Source of the DNA: Candidatus Avichristensenella intestinipullorum | GTDB lineage: Bacteria > Bacillota > Clostridia > Christensenellales > Aristaeellaceae | Assembly: GCA_018713305.1 (NCBI GenBank) | Contig: DVFI01000099.1 | Span: 1-64,000 of the forward strand | Direction of reading: 5' to 3' | Length of the DNA stretch: 64,000 nucleotides | Shown here: positions 48,190 to 58,712 of the stretch, piece after piece | Numbering within the stretch: position 1 is the stretch's first letter | Layout of the letters: the number at the start of each line of letters is the position of its first letter | Notes under the pieces: model-generated | The model's database searches: none | What the model was told of the DNA's origin: nothing | Seen by the model: the letters and a program-made list of their open reading frames with translations, nothing else | Translations under genes and position numbers: made by a program

Positions 48190-50094
48190 ATGAAAACATT
48201 CTGTATCCTGGCGTTGGTGCTGGCGCTGCTATGCCCGCCGTTGGCGCAGGCGGAATCGCCGCACACAGACGAAGCCACCCAAGAGCTGGTCGCCAATCTG
48301 CTGGACCAGGCCATGCGCGTCGACTCCATGGAGCGGCGCGTGGAGCTGGTGTTGCAGGCCGCGCAGGAGGCGCAGGGAGATGCCGAGCTGCTGCTCCAGT
48401 GCGCCTATACCCTGATGGATATCGATACGAAGCTGGCATACGGGGAGGAGCTGCTGGCCATCCTGCAGGACGCCCTGGACAGCGCCGGGAACGATTTGCT
48501 CGTCTATCTGCTCGGCCTTGCCGGCGACTTGCTGTTCCGGCTGGACCGGGGCGATGAGGCGGTGGCCCTTGCGGAGCGGGCCGCCGAGGAGAACCCCGAC
48601 AACGCGGAGGTGATTTGCCTGCTGGCCACCGCGCTGCAGCAGGCCGGCCGGAGCGACGAAGCCCAGGCGGTTCTTTCGGAGTACACCCGGAACGTATCGG
48701 CCAATATGGAGGTCTTTCTGCTCAGCGCGCTGCTGTATCAGGAGGAGTGTCTCTGGCAGGAGGCGCTGGAGACGTACCGGCAAATCGAGGAGCAATGGCC
48801 CGAATACCTGACCGGCCTGTATGGCCAGTACGAGGTGTACAAGGCCATGGGCGACTTTACCCATGCCGTGCGCACGCTGAATACCCTGCTCAACTACGGC
48901 GCGGACGACAGCCTCTGGCTGACGCGCGCCCAGCTGCGCCTGTGGCAGATGCACGATCCCGAGCGCGCGCTTTCCGAGGCGGAGGCCATCCTGCGCGCCT
49001 CCCCGGACGACGCGGACGCCTCTTATCTGAAGGCGGCGGCCCTGTGGTCGCTGAACCGTCTGGAGGAAGCCTACGCGCTGGCGGAAACGAACGAGGTGTA
49101 CGGCCCGCTCCTGTCCATCGCGCTGCGGCTGGACAGCGGCGAATGGACCGAGGCCGAGGCGCTGTGCGACGCGCTGATAGAAAGCGGCGACGGCTGGGAG
49201 GGCTATGCCCTGCTGTATAAGGCGCTGGCGCGCATGAACGGCTTTGACGATTTGGCGGGCGCGGAGGCGGCATTTGCCGAAGCGTTCTCCCACGCGAACG
49301 TCGAAGCGCAGGGCTACCTGTACCTGGGCGAGCTGCGTCGGCTGCAGGGTAATTTGGAAGAGGCCGCGCGCGCCTTCGCCGAGGCGGACCTCTACGCGCT
49401 GGAAGACCCCGGTCCGCCCTACAGCCTGACCATGGTCTGCATGGAAGCGGGGCGGGAGCAGGATATGCTGGACGCGCTGTCCACCCTGCAGACGCGTTAC
49501 CCCGGATGGTACGAAACCATGCTGGCCACCGTGCTTGTCGAATCCGCCATGGGGAACGGCGAACAGGCCCTGGAGAGCTTTGCGGCGCTCAAGGAGAAAT
49601 TCCCGTTCCCGGCGCAAAAGATGACCCTGCTGGAATGCACGCTGATGGCGGAAGTGGACGAAACGGACGCAAGGGCCCAGGCGGAGCGCTGGATGGCGGA
49701 GCATGAGGCGGAGCTTACGGCCTCGGACTGGGATGCATACGCATACGTGCTGCTGTGCCGGGAAGAGTATGAGGACGCCGCCGAGGCGCTGGCGACGGGC
49801 GAAACGCTGCTGAGCGACGAGCCGGATCAGGCGGCGCGGGCGCGCATGGAACGCATCTCGCTGCTGACCACCCAGGCGCTGTTATGCCTGCGCCAGGACG
49901 ACATGGCCGGCTGCGCGGAAGCGCTGGAGGCGGCAAGGGAACTCGGTTTTTCCGTGTGGCAGCTGCAAATCGGAGACGATTTTACGGCGTTTCTGCAGAC
50001 GGACGCGGGCCAATCGCTGCTCGAACGCGCCGGGGAACCGGCGGAAGCCTGGGATTTGACCATCCCGCCCATCATTCCGGAGGTAGAGGCATGA
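48190..50094 (+). CDS. Secreted/periplasm-facing TPR-repeat protein
   Basis: Signal peptide MKTFCILALVLALLCPPLAQA; many TPR-like helices. Confidence 0.8.
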   Translation: MKTFCILALVLALLCPPLAQAESPHTDEATQELVANLLDQAMRVDSMERRVELVLQAAQEAQGDAELLLQCAYTLMDIDTKLAYGEELLAILQDALDSAGNDLLVYLLGLAGDLLFRLDRGDEAVALAERAAEENPDNAEVICLLATALQQAGRSDEAQAVLSEYTRNVSANMEVFLLSALLYQEECLWQEALETYRQIEEQWPEYLTGLYGQYEVYKAMGDFTHAVRTLNTLLNYGADDSLWLTRAQLRLWQMHDPERALSEAEAILRASPDDADASYLKAAALWSLNRLEEAYALAETNEVYGPLLSIALRLDSGEWTEAEALCDALIESGDGWEGYALLYKALARMNGFDDLAGAEAAFAEAFSHANVEAQGYLYLGELRRLQGNLEEAARAFAEADLYALEDPGPPYSLTMVCMEAGREQDMLDALSTLQTRYPGWYETMLATVLVESAMGNGEQALESFAALKEKFPFPAQKMTLLECTLMAEVDETDARAQAERWMAEHEAELTASDWDAYAYVLLCREEYEDAAEALATGETLLSDEPDQAARARMERISLLTTQALLCLRQDDMAGCAEALEAARELGFSVWQLQIGDDFTAFLQTDAGQSLLERAGEPAEAWDLTIPPIIPEVEA

Positions 50095-50600
50095 AACAGA
50101 TATCCATCGAACAGGCCGCCATGCGCATCGCGCAGGCGTTGCCGGGAGACGGCGCATTCCTGTGCGTGGGCGGCAAGCGCCCCAATACGATGACCATCGG
50201 CTGGGGCGGACTGACCTATTTCTGGGGGAAGCATGTCTTTCTGGCGCCCGTGCGGCCGCAGCGCTTCACGCATCCGCTGCTGGAGCAGGAGGGCGAATTC
50301 ACCGTCTGCGTCCCGGCGCCCGGCGAGATGCGCAAGGCGCTTGCGCAGGCCGGGACGCTGTCGGGCCGGGACGGCGACAAATTTGCCGCCATTGGCCTGG
50401 AAACCCTGCCGGGCCGCGCCGTCAACGCGCCGGTCATCCGCGGCTGCGCGCTGTATCTGGAATGCCGCGTGCTGGCCCGCACCGCCTTTACCGGGGAAGG
50501 CACGGACGATGAAGTCGCGGCGCGCGCGTATCCCCAGGGCGATTTCCATACGCTGTTTTTCGGAGAAGTCATAGCATGTTACGCGGGAGAGAACGTATGA
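50091..50600 (+). CDS. Flavin reductase-like (FMN-binding) protein
   Basis: NTMTIGWGGLTYFWGKHVFLAPVRPQRFTHPLLE. Confidence 0.85.
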   Translation: MKQISIEQAAMRIAQALPGDGAFLCVGGKRPNTMTIGWGGLTYFWGKHVFLAPVRPQRFTHPLLEQEGEFTVCVPAPGEMRKALAQAGTLSGRDGDKFAAIGLETLPGRAVNAPVIRGCALYLECRVLARTAFTGEGTDDEVAARAYPQGDFHTLFFGEVIACYAGENV

Positions 50601-51847
50601 AGCTGAAAACTTTGGCGCTGGCCGTGCTGCTGCTGGCTCTGCCCGCGCAGGCCCTGGCGCAGGCGTACAGCTTTCCCTATGCGGGCGTCAGCCTGCAAAC
50701 GGAGGAGGACTGGACGCTGCTGACGCCGGATACGCTGGACGAGCGGGCGGAGTGGCTGCAAAGCCTGGGCGCCAGCGTGGAAACCGTGCGCGCGGACTAC
50801 GCCGCCGCCGGCACCGTCTGGGAAGTGTATCTGCCCGACGGCGCGCAGGTTTCCCTGTCGGTCGCGCAGACCGAACAGACCGAGGCCTGGGATTCCATGG
50901 CGTTTATGACGGAGTCGGAAAAGGAGGACTTTTTCCTCCAGTATCGTCATGCGCCCTATGAGAACCTCACATGGCCCGAGGCGCTGCCCGGCTACCTGCG
51001 CTGCGATTGGACGCTGCAAAGCGGCGATACCGCCGTTTCCTTCGCCCGGCTGATGACCATCCGCCAGGGCGCGCTCTATGCGCTGACGGCCACGGGCGTG
51101 GGCCTGCCCCTTGAGGCGCTGCACGCGGCGTGCCAGACCGTGCTGGAGGCCATGGAATATCTGGGCGCGCGGGCGGGCCAGCGCATCGCGGAGGATGTCG
51201 CCACGCCCGAGCCCATCGCGGACGACGGCGTGGTCACGCCCGTTGCGCTGGTCGACTTTGTCGGCATCACGGAAAGCGACAGCACGGAAATTGTCATCCA
51301 GACGCTGCCGGGCACGGAGCTGACGCTTCTGACCGCCTCGGATTCCCTGCGCGGCACGGCGGACGAGACGGGCCTGCACAGCTACACGGTCAGCACCCGC
51401 CGCGAATCCGTGTACCGGTATACCCTGGTCGCCCGCGCGCCGGAGCGCGAGGAAAGCCGGCTGGAAATTGCCGTCGAACGCCGCCTGACCGGGGACGCCC
51501 TGCGGGAGGCGTACCAGAGCAGCGCGCGCGCCGTCTCCTTCTATGGGTACGACAGCCTGACCGCCAACGCGCAGGGCTATGCCGGCGAGCCGGTCACCTT
51601 CCGCGGGCGCGTCGCCGCCTTTTCGCAGACCGGCGGGTTCCCCTGCGCCCTGGTCTACACGGCCAACCCGGGCACCGGCGTATGGCGCGAACCGGTCTGG
51701 GTGGTGCTGACGGAGGCCGTCCTGCTGGAGGAGGACGCGATTTTGACCTTTTACGGCGACGTGCGCGGCGACACGCTGCCCTACCAGTCCGAGGAGGGAG
51801 AGACGGAACAGGCGCCGGCCGTTGTCTGCCGCTACGTGGAGCCCTGA
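50597..51847 (+). CDS. Secreted protein of unknown function (paralog 1)
   Basis: Signal peptide MKLKTLALAVLLLALPAQALA; C-terminal OB-like segment. Confidence 0.6.
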   Translation: MKLKTLALAVLLLALPAQALAQAYSFPYAGVSLQTEEDWTLLTPDTLDERAEWLQSLGASVETVRADYAAAGTVWEVYLPDGAQVSLSVAQTEQTEAWDSMAFMTESEKEDFFLQYRHAPYENLTWPEALPGYLRCDWTLQSGDTAVSFARLMTIRQGALYALTATGVGLPLEALHAACQTVLEAMEYLGARAGQRIAEDVATPEPIADDGVVTPVALVDFVGITESDSTEIVIQTLPGTELTLLTASDSLRGTADETGLHSYTVSTRRESVYRYTLVARAPEREESRLEIAVERRLTGDALREAYQSSARAVSFYGYDSLTANAQGYAGEPVTFRGRVAAFSQTGGFPCALVYTANPGTGVWREPVWVVLTEAVLLEEDAILTFYGDVRGDTLPYQSEEGETEQAPAVVCRYVEP

Positions 51848-51891
51848 AGCATTTTGCCGGCAAGGCCGTTTGGGACGCGGGGAGGTTTGCG

Positions 51892-53445
51892 ATGAAAAAA
51901 GTGGTCCTGGTTCTATGGATGCTCTGCCTGCTTTGTCCGCTTTGCGCTGGCGCGCAGGACGAAGAAGAAACCGTCCGGCGCGTGCCGCTTCCCCAAATCG
52001 GCGCGGTGGCTGTCGTGCCGGCCGGATGGACGGTTTCCACCCCGGACACCAGCGCGGAATACATGGCGCTTTACGGCGACAGCGATCCGGATATCCTTCG
52101 GGAACGGCTGCTGGCCGAGGGAGAATACCTGACGGTTTTTTCCCCTGAAGGCGACGTGCGGCTGCGCCTGACGGCAGAGTCGGGGGACGAAACCGCCTCG
52201 CTTTACTGGGATATCGAGCGCTATACCTCCGCGATGCGCACGGCCATCAAGGAGGACTTTCTCGACCGGGAGGCCTGGTCCCTGACCGGTTACCGCTTTA
52301 CCGAAGCCAACTGGACCAACCGCGACGGACAGGGGCGGATGCTGTGGCTCGTATACAACGTGCGCCGGGGCGACGAAATTGTCGCGCGCGGCCGCAGGGC
52401 GTACACCGTGCGCAACGGGCTCATTCTGTCTTTGGACATACAGGTGCAGGGACGAAGGCTGACCGGCGAGGAAAACGACATCTTTGAAACCTTTGTGGCC
52501 GATACCGTATTGCCCGTTTCCGAAAACATGCCGCTGCTGCCGGTCGGGCTGACGGTGGATGCCGACACGCCGGAGGAGACGCACGAAGCGGAGGTGACCG
52601 TGCGCGGCGATACGTCCGCCGGCGCGCTGGTTTCGGCGCTGCTGCTTTCCTCCGATGGGGACATGCTGGAGGCGGGCGAAACCACCGCTTCCTCGAGCGG
52701 CTCGTTCCGGCTGGACATTTCCCTGCCCGCCGAGGACGAATGGCAGCTGTTCCTGACCGCCTCACTCGAGGGGTATGCCGACAGCGAACTGGCGCGCTGG
52801 CTGATGTACGACAGCGACCGCATCCCCGTCACCTTCACGTCGTACCCCGTGGGCGAGGTATACGACAAGCAGCCCCTGCTTGCGGGCGTCACGCTCCCCG
52901 GCGTGAGCATCCAGTGCATGGAAGGGGAGGACAACAAGCAGGTGCGGACCGGTTCGGACGGCTCCTTTTCCTTTAAGCTGGACAAGGCCGCCACCGGCGA
53001 GCGCACGGTAACCCTGGCCCTGTCCAAGGACGGCTTTGCCGACCGGCGCTTCAACATCACTTTCACCCGCCTGTGGAAAATGGAGGACTATGCCGACTAC
53101 CTGGACGACCAGGTGCGCGCCCTGTCCTACGAGAACCTGTCCACGCAGCCGGAAAAATTCACGGACCGCATCGTGCGCTACGAAGGCCATGTGCTGGACG
53201 TCTCCGGCACGGACCTTCGCACCTATGTGCATGTCGCCACCCGACAGACGAAGGACGGCGGCTGGACCGACGCGCTGATTGCCGTGGCGGAGGACGAAAC
53301 GGTTCTCCTCGACGCCGGCGACAGCATCGTCCTCTACGGCCGCGTCACGGGCGGAACCTACCAGCTCCAGTCCCCCGACGCGGAAGACGACCATTCGCTG
53401 CAATCTCTGCCGGAGCTGGAGCTTCTGGCATACCTGGACCTGTAA
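51892..53445 (+). CDS. Secreted protein of unknown function (paralog 2) with central Ig-like/carboxypeptidase-regulatory-like region
   Basis: Signal peptide MKKVVLVLWMLCLLCPLCAGA; GVSIQCMEGEDNKQVRTGSDGSFSFKLD. Confidence 0.6.
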   Translation: MKKVVLVLWMLCLLCPLCAGAQDEEETVRRVPLPQIGAVAVVPAGWTVSTPDTSAEYMALYGDSDPDILRERLLAEGEYLTVFSPEGDVRLRLTAESGDETASLYWDIERYTSAMRTAIKEDFLDREAWSLTGYRFTEANWTNRDGQGRMLWLVYNVRRGDEIVARGRRAYTVRNGLILSLDIQVQGRRLTGEENDIFETFVADTVLPVSENMPLLPVGLTVDADTPEETHEAEVTVRGDTSAGALVSALLLSSDGDMLEAGETTASSSGSFRLDISLPAEDEWQLFLTASLEGYADSELARWLMYDSDRIPVTFTSYPVGEVYDKQPLLAGVTLPGVSIQCMEGEDNKQVRTGSDGSFSFKLDKAATGERTVTLALSKDGFADRRFNITFTRLWKMEDYADYLDDQVRALSYENLSTQPEKFTDRIVRYEGHVLDVSGTDLRTYVHVATRQTKDGGWTDALIAVAEDETVLLDAGDSIVLYGRVTGGTYQLQSPDAEDDHSLQSLPELELLAYLDL

Positions 53446-53487
53446 AATCCCCGCCCTTATCCGACACACAAAAGGAGTGAAACGGCC

Positions 53488-54240
53488 TTGGCGCTTTTGC
53501 ATGTGAACTTCTATTCCGACCTGCTGGAACTGGCCTGTTCCATGGATGTCATCCTGCCCGAAACCGTCTCTCCCCGCCCGGACGGGAAATGGCCCGCGCT
53601 CTACCTGCTGCACGGTCTTTCGGATGACCACACCATCTGGCAGCGCCGCACCTCCATAGAGCGCCATGTGGCCGGCCGCAATCTGGCCGTCGTCATGCCC
53701 ACGGTCCAACGGGGCTTTTACACCGACATGCGCCACGGCGCGCCGTACTGGACGTTTATCAGCGAGGAGCTCCCTGCGCTGTGCGAACGCCTGTTTCCCA
53801 TCGCCCCGGAGCGTGGCGCGCGTTTTGCCGCCGGGCTTTCCATGGGCGGCTACGGGGCGTTCAAGCTCGGCCTGCGCCGGCCCGACCGGTATGCCGCGGT
53901 CGCCAGCCTGTCCGGCGTGGTGGACGTCGTGCAGTCGATTGAAACGCTGCACCGGCACAGCGACGCCTTTTACGCCGACATCTTCGGCCCCCTGGAAACG
54001 CTGCGCGGAAGCGACGACGATTTGTGCGCCGTCGCAAGCCGTCTGATTGCCTCGGGCGCGCCCCGGCCGCGCTTTTATCAAGCCTGCGGCACCGAAGACT
54101 TCCTCTACCCTATCAATGTGGACTTTTACCGCAGATTCGGGCGCGCGCTCGACATCACCTGGGAGGACGGCCCGGGCACGCATTCCTGGGCGCTGTGGGA
54201 CGCGTATATCCAGCGCGTGCTGGACTGGATGGGCTTTTAG
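53488..54240 (+). CDS. Tributyrin-esterase-like alpha/beta hydrolase
   Basis: LYLLHGLSDDHTIWQRRTSIERH; GLSMGGYGAFKLGLRRPD; TTG start. Confidence 0.88.
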   Translation: MALLHVNFYSDLLELACSMDVILPETVSPRPDGKWPALYLLHGLSDDHTIWQRRTSIERHVAGRNLAVVMPTVQRGFYTDMRHGAPYWTFISEELPALCERLFPIAPERGARFAAGLSMGGYGAFKLGLRRPDRYAAVASLSGVVDVVQSIETLHRHSDAFYADIFGPLETLRGSDDDLCAVASRLIASGAPRPRFYQACGTEDFLYPINVDFYRRFGRALDITWEDGPGTHSWALWDAYIQRVLDWMGF

Positions 54241-54257
54241 AAACGGAGGGAAAGGTC

Positions 54258-54989
54258 ATGCGCAAATATGCGCAAGAGCTGGAAAGCCGGGTGGCGTTTC
54301 TTCGTCAGGCGCTCGCCGACAGCGGCGCGTCGGGATTTGTCTTTAACAACAGCGGCGGCAAGGACTGCGCGCTGACGGGCATCCTGTGCAAAAAAGCGTG
54401 CGGCAACACGGTCGGGCTCTGTCTGCCCTGCCATGCCCGCCGCAACTTTGGCGAGGATTTGCAGGACGCGCTGGCCCTGTCCGAGCGGTTCGGCATCGAA
54501 GCGCGCCAGGTGGACCTGACGCAGGCGCGCGCCGCGCTGGTAGAGGCGCTGGACGGCGCGACGGCGCTGAACGACATGGCGCTGACCAACCTTGCGCCGC
54601 GGCTGCGCATGATGGCGGCATACGCCGTCGCCGCGTCGGAAAACCGCCTGGTGGCCGGCACGGGCAACCGGAGCGAGGCGTACATGGGCTATTTCACCAA
54701 ATGGGGCGATGGCGCCTACGACGTCAACCCCATCGCGGATTTGACGGTGACGGAGGTGTACGAATTCCTGCGCTTTCTGGACGCGCCGCAGCATATTCTG
54801 GAAAAGGCGCCTTCCGCAGGGCTGTTCGAAGGGCAGACGGACGAGCAGGAAATGGGCGTCACCTACGCGGCCATCGACCGCTATCTCTTCACGGGCGAGG
54901 CCGAGCCGCACGACCGGGAAATCATCGAGCGCTATCACGCGCGCAGCGCCCACAAACGGCGCATGCCGCTGACATATCCGGGGCGCTGA
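54258..54989 (+). CDS. nadE: NAD(+) synthase (ammonia-dependent type)
   Basis: FNNSGGKDCALTG PP-loop; AGTGNRSEAYMGYFTKWGDGAYDVNPIADLTVTEVY. Confidence 0.92.
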   Translation: MRKYAQELESRVAFLRQALADSGASGFVFNNSGGKDCALTGILCKKACGNTVGLCLPCHARRNFGEDLQDALALSERFGIEARQVDLTQARAALVEALDGATALNDMALTNLAPRLRMMAAYAVAASENRLVAGTGNRSEAYMGYFTKWGDGAYDVNPIADLTVTEVYEFLRFLDAPQHILEKAPSAGLFEGQTDEQEMGVTYAAIDRYLFTGEAEPHDREIIERYHARSAHKRRMPLTYPGR

Positions 54990-55105
54990 AGCACGTCGAT
55001 TCAGCGCCGCAGGGCGTATGCCAGTATCCTAAATTTCTCCATGCATGAACAAAATCGCCCTCCTGTTCGTCTAAATCTCTGGAAATGCGAAAGGAGGGTA
55101 TTTGT

Positions 55106-57790
55106 GTGCGCAAATGGGTTCTGGGATGGGTAGTGGCGCTGGTTTGTGTGTTCTGCGCGGCGGGCATGCCGGCGCAGGCGGTGCAGCCGGCGGTTTCGGT
55201 CAACGTTCCCGCTTCGACGGTGCTCGGCGGCGCCGACGGCCCCACGGCCGTATTTGTCAGCGAGAGCTCGCCCGACGACGACGCTACGCCCACCCCCGCG
55301 CCGACCGCGGCCCCTGTCCACAACCCTGACATATCCCTGGAAGTGACGCTGGGCTACGACGGCCTGCTTGTTTTTTCGCGCTGGATGCCCAGCGTTGCCA
55401 CCGTGACCAATCACGGCCCGGACTTTGAAGGCATGCTGGGTGTCAACGTGTTTGTTTCACAGGAGGAATACGATCGCTATGAAATCCCGCTTACGCTGGC
55501 TTCCGGCGCCACCAAGCAGGTGTCCCTGCCGATTCGGCCCATGATCAACCAGGACATGTACGCCTTTGAGCTGGTGGACGGCGAAGGGCTCGTCGTGGCG
55601 GAAACCCGCGTTTCCCCCGCGCATGTGGCGACCCCGAGCTCCGTTTACGTCGGTCTCCTGTCCGACACGCCCGCCGCGCTGGGCTATTTCACGCAGCGGG
55701 CCAGCAGCACGGATACGCTGCGCGGCGAGACGTGGACCACGGTGGCGCTCGACGCCGAAACGTTCCCCGACAGCGACAGCCTCCTGAGCACGTTTCAGGT
55801 CCTCGTCGTGGACGGCGTGGACGTGCGCACGCTGCGCGACGAGCAGCAGGAGGCGCTGCGCGCCTGGCTGCTCGAGGGCGGAATCGTCATTGTGTCCGGC
55901 GGCGCCAAGGCGGCGGCCGGCTGGCCCTTCTTTTCGCAGTGGACGGGCCTGGAGGCCGGCGTTCCGACCGAGCAGCCCGATATTACCCCGGCGCTTCTGG
56001 CCTATGCGGGCCTGCGCGAGGATAGCGCGGATTCCGACATCTGGCTGAGCAGTCTGCCCGCGCAAAGCGCGTTGATTGCCTCCGGCACGCAGGGCATCCT
56101 GCGGCTGGACAGCGCGGGCAACGGGCTTATCTTCACCGCGGCCTTTGACTTGAGCGGAAAACCCATCACCGCCTGGCGGCCCGTCGCCTCGCTCTGGCCG
56201 CACATTTTCCGGCAGAGCATCCCGGACGTCTATGCGCAGCTGGCGGACAAGGCCAGCGGCAACTATTACGACAACACCTACTACCAGGCTGATTCGCTGA
56301 TGTACGGTATGGCGGTGGAGCAGACCCCGCGCGGGCTTGTGGTGCTGGGCGTGCTGTGCGCGTTTCTCCTGCTGGCGGGCTTTGGGGCGTACCTGGTGCT
56401 GCGGCGGTTTGACCGGCGCGAATGGATGTGGGTGGCCGTGCCGGTGCTGGCGATGGTATTTGTGGGGGTGCTGATGCTCCTGGGCGACCGCATCGGCATG
56501 TCCACGCCCATCGCGCTGACGACCACGCGCGTCACGCTGGACGACACCGGCACACAGACGCAGACCTTTCTGGGCGTCGCCAGCGGCGAACAGGACGCGC
56601 TGACCGTCAGCACCGGGCAGGACGACGGTTCCCTGCAGTGGCTGTCCCAGGACTACTACTACGACGACGGCAGCCTTGCGGATTCGCTCTTTCGTCCGCT
56701 CTCCCGGCGCGTGTGCTACCGGTTTGGCGAAACCCCCGACGTGACGCTTTCCCGGAACGAGCCGTGGCAGGCGCAGTACTTCACGCTGACGAACGCCACG
56801 CCGTTTGAGGGCGACCTGGAGGTGCGGCTGTGGATGGAGGCGGACGGCATGCACGGCGAGGCCGTCAACAACACGCCGTACCTGCTGGAGGACTGCGTGC
56901 TGGTGACCGGCTTTGGCTACTGCGCGGCGGGCGATTTGCTGCCCGGCCAGCGCGCGGAGCTTGCACTGCTGGACACGGGCGAGTCCTTCGATTACAGCAG
57001 CGAGGATTTCTCCTTCACGTCCGGCCTGCTGTACTCTCCCGCGTCCTTTTCCGCCGGCAGTTCGTCCTATAACCCCATGGTCTTCGGGTATGGCGAAAGC
57101 CTCTCCTCGTTCCTCCACGCCGCCTTCCAGCAAAGCTCGGACGACAGCGCGCGCTGGCAGCAAAGCCTTCAGCAGGCCCTGGCGCTGCAGTACAACGACA
57201 GTCAGACATGGGATTTCTACAACAGTCGCGCGCTGTACCTGTTCTTTGCCTTCAGCGACCAGTTCGGCCGGTTTGACGTCAGCATCAACGGCGAGCCCGC
57301 CGAACGCACGGCGCACTATGCGGTTCTCGGCACACAGGCAACCTTTGAACCCATCGGCCCCGAGGGGGATGTGTTCTTCCCCCAGCAGGTCATCCCCTGC
57401 GAGGTGGTCGAGTACCTGGGGCCGGATGAAAAGCCCCGCCCCGCCGAGGACGAAGAGGCGACCTTCGAGAGCCGCTACATCAGCCTGCAGGAGACCATGG
57501 CAGTGCGGTTTGTGCTGCCGGAATACGGGCGCTACGATATTTCCATCATGTCGCTGAGCGCCTATACCTATGACAGCATGCCCACGCTCAGCCTGTATAA
57601 CAACGACACCCAGGCCTGGGACGAACAGCCCCTCCTGAATATCGCCTGGGAAGGCAGCGACTGGGCTCCCTACATCGACGCCGAAGGCGCCATATACCTT
57701 CGTCTGGAGCCGTCCGAAGGCGCCAGCCAATACGACGGGATGTATGTGCCCGTCATCTCGCTGAAAGGCCAGGTAAAAGACGATGCTTAA
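55106..57790 (+). CDS. Large exported membrane protein of unknown function associated with ABC exporter
   Basis: Signal peptide; GLLSDTPAALGYF, internal TM RGLVVLGVLCAFLLLAGFGAYLVLRRFDRREW; GTG start after AAAGGAGGG. Confidence 0.7.
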   Translation: MRKWVLGWVVALVCVFCAAGMPAQAVQPAVSVNVPASTVLGGADGPTAVFVSESSPDDDATPTPAPTAAPVHNPDISLEVTLGYDGLLVFSRWMPSVATVTNHGPDFEGMLGVNVFVSQEEYDRYEIPLTLASGATKQVSLPIRPMINQDMYAFELVDGEGLVVAETRVSPAHVATPSSVYVGLLSDTPAALGYFTQRASSTDTLRGETWTTVALDAETFPDSDSLLSTFQVLVVDGVDVRTLRDEQQEALRAWLLEGGIVIVSGGAKAAAGWPFFSQWTGLEAGVPTEQPDITPALLAYAGLREDSADSDIWLSSLPAQSALIASGTQGILRLDSAGNGLIFTAAFDLSGKPITAWRPVASLWPHIFRQSIPDVYAQLADKASGNYYDNTYYQADSLMYGMAVEQTPRGLVVLGVLCAFLLLAGFGAYLVLRRFDRREWMWVAVPVLAMVFVGVLMLLGDRIGMSTPIALTTTRVTLDDTGTQTQTFLGVASGEQDALTVSTGQDDGSLQWLSQDYYYDDGSLADSLFRPLSRRVCYRFGETPDVTLSRNEPWQAQYFTLTNATPFEGDLEVRLWMEADGMHGEAVNNTPYLLEDCVLVTGFGYCAAGDLLPGQRAELALLDTGESFDYSSEDFSFTSGLLYSPASFSAGSSSYNPMVFGYGESLSSFLHAAFQQSSDDSARWQQSLQQALALQYNDSQTWDFYNSRALYLFFAFSDQFGRFDVSINGEPAERTAHYAVLGTQATFEPIGPEGDVFFPQQVIPCEVVEYLGPDEKPRPAEDEEATFESRYISLQETMAVRFVLPEYGRYDISIMSLSAYTYDSMPTLSLYNNDTQAWDEQPLLNIAWEGSDWAPYIDAEGAIYLRLEPSEGASQYDGMYVPVISLKGQVKDDA

Positions 57791-58712
57791 GACCGTAAAC
57801 CTCACCAAGCGCTACGGCGCGTTTACCGCGCTGGACGGGCTGAACCTGGAAATCCCGACCGGCGTGCTGCATGGCTTCGTGGGCCCCAACGGCGCGGGCA
57901 AGACCACGACCATGCGCATCCTCGCCACGCTTCTGCCCGCGACCGCCGGCACGGCGTATATCGACGATGTCGATATTGCCCTGAATCCGCGCCAGGTCCG
58001 GCGTATCGTCGGGTACATGCCGGACTTCTTCGGCGTGTACGACGGGCTGAAGGTCGTTGAATACCTGGACTTTTACGGAAGCTGCTACGGGCTTGGGTAT
58101 GCGGAGCGGCAGCGCATGGCGGAGCAGCTCCTGGAGCTGGTCATGCTGTCCGACAAGCGCAACGCCTACGTCGATACGCTCTCGCGCGGCATGAAACAGC
58201 GCCTGTGCCTGGCGCGCAGCCTCATCCACGACCCGTCGCTCATCATCCTGGACGAACCGGCGTCGGGCATGGACCCCCGCGCGCGCGCGGAAATGAAGGG
58301 CATCCTGCGCACGCTCAAGAGCCTGGACAAGACCGTGCTCATTTCCTCGCATATCCTGCCCGAGCTTTCGGAGCTGTGCGACTCGCTGAGCATTATCGAC
58401 CGGGGCAGGCTCATCTTCTCCGGCAACATGGACGAACTGGGCCGGCACATGCGCGGCGATACGCCGCTGGTCGTCTGCGTGGACGGCGACACGGACGAGG
58501 CGGTGCGGCTTTTGAAGGAGACGCAGGGCGTAACCGGTCTGGAACTGGACGAGAGCGGCGCGCTGCGGGTCGCCTTTGAGGGAGACGAGGTGGCGCTGCT
58601 GCGGCGGCTGGTCAACGGGAATGTGCGCGTGCGGGACTTTCATCGCACGCCGGTGAACCTGGAGGCCGTCTTTATGGAAGTAACAAACCATGATGGGGGT
58701 GACGAAGGATGA
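57783..58712 (+). CDS. ABC transporter ATP-binding protein
   Basis: GFVGPNGAGKTTTMRIL, LSRGMKQRLCLARSLIHDPSLIILDEPASGMDP. Confidence 0.97.
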   Translation: MLKTVNLTKRYGAFTALDGLNLEIPTGVLHGFVGPNGAGKTTTMRILATLLPATAGTAYIDDVDIALNPRQVRRIVGYMPDFFGVYDGLKVVEYLDFYGSCYGLGYAERQRMAEQLLELVMLSDKRNAYVDTLSRGMKQRLCLARSLIHDPSLIILDEPASGMDPRARAEMKGILRTLKSLDKTVLISSHILPELSELCDSLSIIDRGRLIFSGNMDELGRHMRGDTPLVVCVDGDTDEAVRLLKETQGVTGLELDESGALRVAFEGDEVALLRRLVNGNVRVRDFHRTPVNLEAVFMEVTNHDGGDEG

